This document shows, piece after piece, positions 10,828-19,800 of a stretch of 26,912 bases of DNA. Numbering within the stretch: the stretch's first letter is position 1; each line of letters starts with the position of its first letter. This stretch comes from Apostichopus californicus (Eukaryota; Echinodermata; Holothuroidea; Aspidochirotida; Stichopodidae): positions 6,929 through 33,840 of the forward strand of contig JAIPMN010000950.1 in the NCBI GenBank assembly GCA_020650975.1, given 5' to 3'. The position numbers were made by a program, and so were the translations under genes. The notes below the pieces were generated by a model. That model did no database searches and was not told where the DNA came from. It saw only the letters and a list, made by a program, of their open reading frames with translations.

Positions 10828-13800
10828 GAAAACACGAACATCTCGACGTACAGTTACATATGGTGCTACTTTCCGACTTGGTTCCACACTTTTTTTCCAT
10901 CTTTTTTAGAGGTTTTGGTTAATTCGAATCTATTGTGTTAGTCAGAAGACTTTGAGATCTGACATGAATGTGTGTCGCCAATTGATGAATACATTTGCCG
11001 TATGATTAAAGGGGTGAGGGGAGTAGTTACGAAAAGTGGCCCAAAGTTAAAGAGCTACTGTAACAATTGGGCCATTTTGTGAGTCTGCTTCCGTTCTCAT
11101 TGACTCTTTGATCCATCTGGGTCATTGTTTGTCTGTAGGTGAGGCTTTGTTTGTCTGTTTCTATGTCTGTCTGTCTGTCTATCTATCTATCTGTAGTTGC
11201 TCTCATGTATTTTCTCTATCAAATGACTCGTCGCGTGAGTTCTTTTTATGTCCCTCCGCTTTTTTCTTTCCAATCTCTGTGTCATTAAGGTCACTTTTCC
11301 CTTTCTTTCATATGTCAGTTTGTGATTTTTCGTCTCTCCAGTTTCTTTCTCGTAGTCAGAAGAGGGCTATTATATAATCAAGTGCAATATAAACAGTATT
11401 TTTCTAGCCAATTACTGGACAGTAAACGAGGCATTACCAAAGCAAAAAAAAAAGACTTTTTTCCTTCTGTCTTTTTTTTCCCTCAATTTTTGTAAATTTA
11501 TTAATCAACGCCAATTCAAATCTCATATGATGTGGAAATAAGTGGTGTCAATTAGTGAGTACTTGCCAAGAATTTACATCAGTTAATTTCAGGATGATCT
11601 CTGCAAATGTTTGGAAGGAGAATAATAAAAACATCATAAGCATTAATCAGACATTACTTAATTAAATATCTACTTTGGGGCTTGACAATGCCACCCACCA
11701 TTTCCAGGGGGATTCGATAGGGAAATGACTGTTTTGTCCCCCTGCGAATGCCACGATGGGATCGGGAGGGGAGCGGGGGACTCTTTAATTTAATTCTACC
11801 CTATAGCCATGTGTTGTTTCTACTTGACATACCTCTACTAAAGCAATCATGCATTTTTAAATTTTTAAAGTTTCCATGTTCTCTTTTGGATTTTTTTAAA
11901 TATGCTTTTAGTTATTTGCTTGTATTGAAGTGTTCCTTGTACAGTGTTGTCCTGTTAAGGCTGAATTGCTTGCCAAACACAGTGTGATTTCTTCATTAAA
12001 ACTGAAAGTAACTGAAGAACTACAAATGACAACACAGTCTGTGAGTTGCCAAATGGTTGTGCAGTAGGGTTACCATAGGCTGTGGGGTGCCTCATGTGAG
12101 GTTTTTTTTCGCTTTTCCAAGTAAAGATAAAAGGGGGGGGGCATGTAAACAAATACCTGGTTGTACTCATAGCTTTTGTTCACTTTCCATAAGATTTCAC
12201 CTCCTGATGTAATATTCGGATTAGCTCTTTGAAGATTATCATCTCCTCAGAGAGGGGTGCAAATAGCTGGGAATTTATTCCACGCAGTTGATTACAATAA
12301 AAACCTGTAGCCATGTTTGTTACATGCAAATAAGCCTGGGTTAGTAACCTGGTTTAGACAAACTGTTCATGTTTAATTGATAACAAGTATCCCCCTCCCC
12401 ACCCATTAGCATTATGTTAAACATCTATTGGGGCAGTCTGAGTGTTAAAATAAGTTCTGTTCAAGTGTATTTTGATGGTGAGAAAAATTAAGCTGTTAAA
12501 CCCCTCCTGCTACCCTCGTAGCTGATCAGAGCCAAGGATGGATCCAGGTAAGGAATGGTGGGAGGGGGGGGGCGGCGGTGATTGTGTCATGGCCACCCAT
12601 TCCAAAATTGTTTGGGCGATAAAATTGAGCTACGAGCTGCAATCAGAACTTTGTTCTCGCAAACAAGGAAACAATTGGGAAAGTTTAGAAAGCTTGTGCA
12701 TGGTCTGTTTTTACTATTTATTGATGTTTTGTTAAATGCACTGCTATGTACAGTGTAGTAACCCAGGCATTCTCAAGAAATCCTGGATTCACAACCGAGA
12801 GCCGTCTGTTTCTGGAAGTTAGCTGTCTAAATATCAATTAATCCATACATATTAGGTTCTTAAATCATGTTTGTAATATCTGGGATTTGTTAATGAGATG
12901 GTTATAGAACAATATCACTTAAAACACTATAAACACTAAAAACAATATTAACAATCATTCAATGTGTAATGACTGGCTTTGCCTTCCCAATCTTTGTTTG
13001 AGAGGTTTCGAACGTTTGTAGTCGTTAATTTTATTAGTTTTTTTTTCTTCGTTCGAGTGTTCCCTTTCATACCATGAACAAAAGTTGACAAGTGAGGGAT
13101 GCTTTGGACATAGGACTTAACCTTACACTGCCAAAAGAAAATAGGTGGATCTCGCAAGATAGTGAAATTGACTGTCCATGTGTAGTAGCAAATGCAAAAC
13201 ACAGACACAACTGCAGACACGTCTGTAAAGAAAGAAAAAAACTTTTAAAAATTCCTTATATAACCTATCACATCATAATAAGAGTTATTTCAATTATAAT
13301 GGTTGAAATTTGTCAAGAATGACCGATATCGCTTCATATCGCCAGGAAAAATGTATTCTCGAGCAAACTGGGTTTCTCTAACTTCCCAAAAGTCTAAGAG
13401 ACGACGTAGGGCATTGTCTTATAATTGTAAGCTACATAAGGGTCTGTTCGACTCTTAGCATTTGAAAAAAAAAAAAGTTGATTTTTGCTGTTGGCATTAG
13501 CTTTGCTTAAATGGGAATCTTCTTTTGATAAGGCCCCTCTCACAAACACACACTACTGGATTAATACCAGCTTGTATCGACCGAGAGGTCTTCATTATCC
13601 ATTGCAGGAATTCCTTTCTCTTTCAACACGGTATCCTCCTCCCTGGACACAAACAATTGTATCTGTTTAACAAAGCGGTTAGTTTGTCCGTGTTTGTATC
13701 TGTTTAACGAAACGATCAGTTTGTCCGTGTCGGTGAGAGTCTCCCGTGGTGGAAACATTGTCGAAGAAGTTTTTGACATGATCTCATTTTTCTCTCGAGT

Positions 13801-16800
13801 TTCTGGCTAAGAGATTTGATAAACCACTTCCCACAATTTAAAGTATCTATTATTAATTTTAAAGTCTACTAAAATATGCCCAAGAGTTTACCTAGTCTCT
13901 GGCATTCCTGGAGTGATGTGTTTTTTATTCTTTTTCTCATTTTATTTCATGCTATCACTAATATTTATGTTAAAAATGAAGCTTCCAGATTTGTGCATGT
14001 ATGAATGAAGTAGCATCATTATGAACCGCTGATGCACCCTTCATTCTGTTCCTCCTTCATCTCCCAAGGGTTTACTCCGTTCCTTAGTTCTTTTACAGGT
14101 CTCTGAGCTTTCATTTAACAAAGCTTCCAGTAAATCGTACTGTGGCATTATTCTGAACTCACTTTGTAAACCCCACTTTTCGGTCTTTTAAATAAACAAC
14201 GTAATTTTTTTATCCTATTTACTGTCGATCTTAAACAACTGTTGCTTGTTCATCAATATATTGATATATATATTCAAAACTATTTTATGATAATTTTCAA
14301 TAGCAATTGCTTTTTCAGACAATTGGCTGGTTAAGCATTATTCAAAATGACCAAGAAATATGTACTAAAAGGACTCGACTTTCAGATTTGCTTCAAACGT
14401 CTGAAAAACTCCTTTTTTTGTCTTTTTAGAATCCAACGCAACTGTTTCCTAATTGCTGAGGTAACATTGCATTCAGTGCAAGAAATCTTATTTAAGATGT
14501 TGTAGTTTGTTAAATTGCTAAATTATTTTGAGGAAATATTGCCAAGATGACATTTTGGTAAAATTTGATGGAAAATTGTCTTCAAAAGGACTAAAGGTGC
14601 TTTCAAACAAATAGAGTGTCAAGCTACTCCAGGCTCAGGTTGCGTTTAATTGCATCACCGAGCTCTCTTTCCAACTAAATCAACATTTGACTGATTAATT
14701 GACAGCTGCCACATCACTATAGCGTCAATAGCGACAAGGTGAATTTTTCTGCGTCGTGTTGAATACTTAACCAAACATGTCATGGGGTATTTGACCTGTA
14801 GGGTGAATCATGTCAATGAATCTAGGTTCCATTTTTATATGGTTTTATTTACTCAATGTTTCGCATCGGAATCGATCCATAACTCCGACATCGATTTGTT
14901 ACATTAATGCATGAGCGAATGTGATAGAAATTAACCGCACATTTTGTCATTTTTACTCCGACAAAAAATTATGAAATAAAAAAAAATGGGAAAGATATGT
15001 GAACAAGCGTAACTCACATCGATTAAAACGATCTCGCAATTTCATAATTAATATTTTCGTTGTTGTCGTCTCTTTTATGTCATTTTATTGGATGTCATTT
15101 TGTCGTTTAAGTTTTAATATTGCATGAATATTCAGTTAATATTGATAATGTTTTCCAAACTTTTTGAGGTTGTGTATAGTCCATTGATCTTCTGTTTTTT
15201 TGTACATATTTATGTATACTTGTACATTTGTCATTTATAAAGTGTGTACATAATGCTGCATCCAAGAAGCTCTAAATGCCTCTTTGCAGGACATTGATTA
15301 ATCCATGACAGAAATGAACAACTTGTGTATATCTCATCTTTCACTCATTTGTCTGGTCTTCTACAGTTTTCTAAAATCCTGAAGTTCTGTGATCCATATC
15401 CCAAGTCCTCCTTGAATCTCCGCCCCCCCCATCCCATCCCCCTGTCCCATCTACATGGCCAACAGGATTTAAACTTCATGGACAGAAGAGTTATTCCTGA
15501 CTGTCAGTAGGTAGAGACAATGGGCATACCCAGTTCACTGATTCACCCACTGTAAGGTGAAAGCAAACACTTCTCTGGTATCATAATCCAGAACGGTTCT
15601 GAACCGGTCACATTGCTGGCATCGCAGAATGACCGGTCATATTGCTGGCATCGCAGAATGACCGGTCACATAGCTGGCATCGCAGAAGGGTAAAACAAGT
15701 GCCCAATAGATCATAACGTCACGGATCAATGGATCTGGTAAAGGAAATGCGATAAAGACAAGGCCCTCTATCCATATTGGACCTAAGGGGTCCAGGTCCT
15801 GGGACCTCGATTAAGTGAGGCCTATATTTAGAAGGCCATAAGGAAGGAGGGGGGGTGATGGGTAGTAAAACCAAAACAAAACTTACTTACAAAAGTACTT
15901 ATTTAAGATTATATAAATATCTTTAAATGTATGAGTTTTTCATTGTGTCTTTATATTACTCTGTTATAATGCCATTGAGCATGCAGCCACACAAACAGCA
16001 TGTGATATTATTGGTTTGTAACTTTTACAACTAAATACAAAATTGAAAGTTCTACATGAGAATTTTTTCTGCAAAAAAAATCAGATTCCAGCATCTTACA
16101 TTAAAATGATTAAAGGATGAATCAGATAGTGCAGAGTGTGGTCTGTGCTGATCAAATCAAACTTCTGCTCTCTGATAAACTCCTCCAATTTCTCTTGTCC
16201 GAAAATAATCAATTGTTTTCCGCCTCTCTCAAGTGTGCTGCCAAAACTAAACTCATAGATACCTTGCAACATTTTCACTGCCTACCTGTACTGCTCTACT
16301 GTACATCACAATTGACTTTGGTTTGATTTTAGTTTCCTTTAAACTGGGTGAAAGAGGGGGAAAAAAACTTAAGTTGATATTTGTCTCCAATTTCACATCT
16401 TGACTAGATCGATATGAGGCGTTGAAGTTGCAATGTGAGGAGACCACGAAGACTACTCAGGAACAGAAGACTCTCATCGTTAAACTGGAACAAGATCTAC
16501 TCAGTGTCAACTCGTTAACATCACTGTACAGAGGCGAGGGAGAGGTAAGAAGAATTTTAAGGAGACCATTTCAAAGAATTTAGTTTTGTAAGATGGAAGC
16601 GTGGTGGCCAATTGGCTAAGGCGTCGGACTTGTGATCCAAGGATTGCTGGTTCGATTCCTGCCTAGTTCATTACGTTGTGTCCTTGGGTAAGATGCTTTA
16701 TCTCAATTGCCTCTCTTAACCCAGGGGTTAAATGGATACCTGTGAGGTAACTTGTCATTGGGCGCAGTATATAACTGCTGCCGACTGGAGGGATTGTCTC

Positions 16801-19800
16801 TGGGACAGGTTATCATTTACCAGGGGTAATATATCGTCTGTAAAGCGCTTTGAGACCCTATCGCTGGTGTAAAGTGCTATATAAATATCAAACATTATTA
16901 TTATTATTATTATTATTATAAAGCGTGTGATAGAAATGAACTTAGTTTGTCTGAAGCAATCGGGTGGGAAAAGTCTGTACGACTCAAATTGAGTCAACAT
17001 TAACACCAAAAATTGTTTCGAATGCTGATGGACTTAAATCGACTCAGTAAAGTTATCCCATTTCCTCATTTTAAGGATCTGTACTCTCATTGTTGCAGGT
17101 AAACTTACCCCCAAAACACTTCATTCCTTTGTGCCTTTGTACTTCTTAGTTTGATTCATTCACATCGCCCTCTATGCCGTGGTGCCATATGCAGTATTTC
17201 ACCGGCAAAAAAACTATCAAACTTTGGGAGAAACTACTCAATATTAACACTTACTTGAGACTTCCTGTTAACACCCTATGCATTTCAATAAAGAGCTTTA
17301 ACCCAATAAAGTTTACCCAGAAGGCTCTACAAATTTGATACTCTAATGTTGCTTATTTCATTTTAATTCTTTCATTGTGTTATAAGAGCTCTTTTTCTTT
17401 TAAATTAATGGAACACTTTTTTTATATTTTTAGGGACAAGCTTCTCCTTCCTCAGATGCAGAGGTGATAGCTGAGGCTGTAAGAGAAACAGGTATGTAAA
17501 AGTAATAAATCAATAAATAAGCAACAAAGAAAAACAGGAATAAATAAGCGAGCCATTTGTATAATGTGTCATTTTCAGTTTGTACATTATGCAGTGTTAT
17601 CCGTATTGTTAAGTACGTTCAGTACTCTTCCACTGGTAAATATTTCATACTTCATTTGTCGTCTGTACTTGTAACAAAAAAACCACAAGACATGAAATAA
17701 AATCTATTTGTTTTACCTAGTATTTCACTCCTTTTTCTGTGAGCAGCAACTCTACCCATGGAACGGACCAGCCCTCAGTTGCCCCCTAGTAGTACAAACA
17801 ACGCAGCTGAGTCACTGCTTCCAATCGTGTCTAGTCAGAGGGAGAGATTCCGACTAAGAAACCAAGAATTGGAAGGAGTAAGTACAAGAAAATAGCGGAA
17901 GCACTTTAATTAAGGAAAGCTTTAAGCAAGGGTGAAGAAAGGACAACAAGTCCATCTCCCCCAGCTATCAGTTTTGCCCCTTTACACTCTCCTCCTCTCC
18001 CCTTTGACACTCCCCTCCTCTCCCCCTTTACCAAAGAAAGTTATATAGCTCAAATGCATAGAATTCATTGATTAAGTGTGTTTTAATTAAGGGGGAGGGC
18101 CAGTTGAGGGGAGGAGGGCCTGGTAAGAGGAAATGTCTTAAAACTGAAAATCTCCTTAGTACCCTAATTGCTATTAAACATTTATTCATACCTTTGGCCA
18201 AAATAGTTGAATAAGGGAGCTGGGTTTAATTGCCTTTTAACTTCCATCCCCTTTAGGTCCAGTGGTAAATGCATTAATATTGAACTACTTAAAAAATTTA
18301 ATGAAAGTCTTTATGATGGCATTTTTGTTTGCAATATTGGGGTAGAAGTGAAGCCAATATATATCTACACGAACCAGAGTTTGTCAAAGTTTAGTCAAAC
18401 TTTGACAAACTTTAGTCAGAATGAAAAACAAAAGTCAGGGAGTCAAAGAGTGTAAATTAGCCAAAGGAACACCATCAAAACCTTGAACTTTCAACAAGAT
18501 ATCTTCTAAATGAATTCATGAATCTACAATAACTTGTTGATTTCACCAGGAAAACAGACAGCAACAACAGCAGATACTGATACTGAGAACAGAAGTGGAT
18601 AACTTGAGATCAGATAACGTCAAACTCTATGAGAAAATTAAATTTCTACAGAGCTACCCAACCTCAAAGGTAAGTTTGCCCCTGCTGTCACTACTTCAGG
18701 GTATATGCCTCAAGTTCCCTCAACAAGGGTGAAAATCAAATTAATAAAATTGACAGAGGGATATGACTTTTTGTTGGATCGAGAGGTTGTTTTTTCCTAA
18801 TAAAACAGAATGATGTACTTATGTTTGAATGTTTTAAGTTACACTTGGCAAAATTAGTGGAGTTGTTTGCAATTGGAAACGCAGGTTTTGCAATTGGGTT
18901 TTGAAGGTTGGTTTTTTGAAAATTAATATTCATGTCTATTTGAAACAAAGGGTACCATCCGTTTTGAATTGATCATGTTTGTGGAAACCTATGTTGGATT
19001 TGACCTGAATCAATGGGTAGAAACCACATCCTTAAAGGGTGTGAAGACTCGTGCACAAAGAAACGTCTCATGCCGGTAATCTGACCTAGTTTCGAATGAG
19101 GTGTATTAAACGGAAGTGTTAGACACCACCAACGATCCCAGAAAATACACACACAGCTTGCTACCGTCGGTAATTAGACACTAGTGTACAGTCAATACAT
19201 ACAGCTACGGTCAATACCCACAACACAGTGAACATAGCAGCGATGGACATCTCAGGTCTAGATAAAAGATAACAAGGTATCACGTTTCATTACTGTCTGC
19301 ATTTTGTAGCGACAAGAAGAAAACTTCACTTGCAAGCAACAGAAAGTCAACTTTTTCAGAGCGCGGCACGCGGTTTGGGGCGAGTCTTCAATGCCTTTAA
19401 GGTGACATTAATACTTGCTATCCTTGATTTTGTGGATTACTTCAAACATCTATTATATTTTGATGATCACTTCTTTGTTACTGTTGCAGTCCTCGCAGAA
19501 GTCCGATGACGCGGTGAGCCGTTACTCCAGTCAGTACGAGGCCAGACTCGATCCTTTCAACTCCTTCAGTAGGAAAGAAAGACAACGCAGATATATGAAC
19601 CTGAGTCCATTCGATAAAGCAACTCTCAACGTGGTCAGTTTTAAGACTTTATGGGGTCTTATAGCAATATTTAAACCTCTAATATAACAAGTCCATCGTG
19701 AATTGGTCTAACTCCTTTGTATATCCTGTTCTACGTTGAGTGTACTAAGTTATGACAGGAAGTCATGGTACCTGTAGAGAATGTGTAGGAATTGCTCGAC

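Larger units (their letters stand above)
10828..16407 (+). other. Likely long CUX 3' UTR followed by intron of the CASP transcript
   Basis: 5.6 kb without a recognisable exon; the small open frames here look random. AATAAA signals at 11624, 12296, 14191 and 14975 offer several possible CUX 3' ends. From the CASP viewpoint all of it is intron. It holds a TCTG/TCTA microsatellite, a 36-bp duplication, a 29-bp triplicate, G runs at 12133-12141 and 12564-12572, a candidate regulatory block near 14620-15030 and Pumilio-type sites at 15201 and 15245. Where the CUX transcript ends cannot be read from sequence alone. Confidence 0.65.

Noticed and set aside
11108..11377. 89-residue open frame after the CUX stop
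   Set aside because: Composed largely of the TCTG/TCTA microsatellite and pyrimidine-rich DNA; low-complexity translation only.
16604..16680. tRNA gene
   Set aside because: A and B boxes are present, but the anticodon stem is degenerate, no acceptor stem closes, and a SINE body and ATT tail follow.
17942..18040. Extra CASP exon in the pyrimidine-rich stretch
   Set aside because: The repeated CTCCTCTCCCC is low complexity, and the flanking exons 17747-17877 and 18550-18669 already join in phase 0 as in vertebrates.
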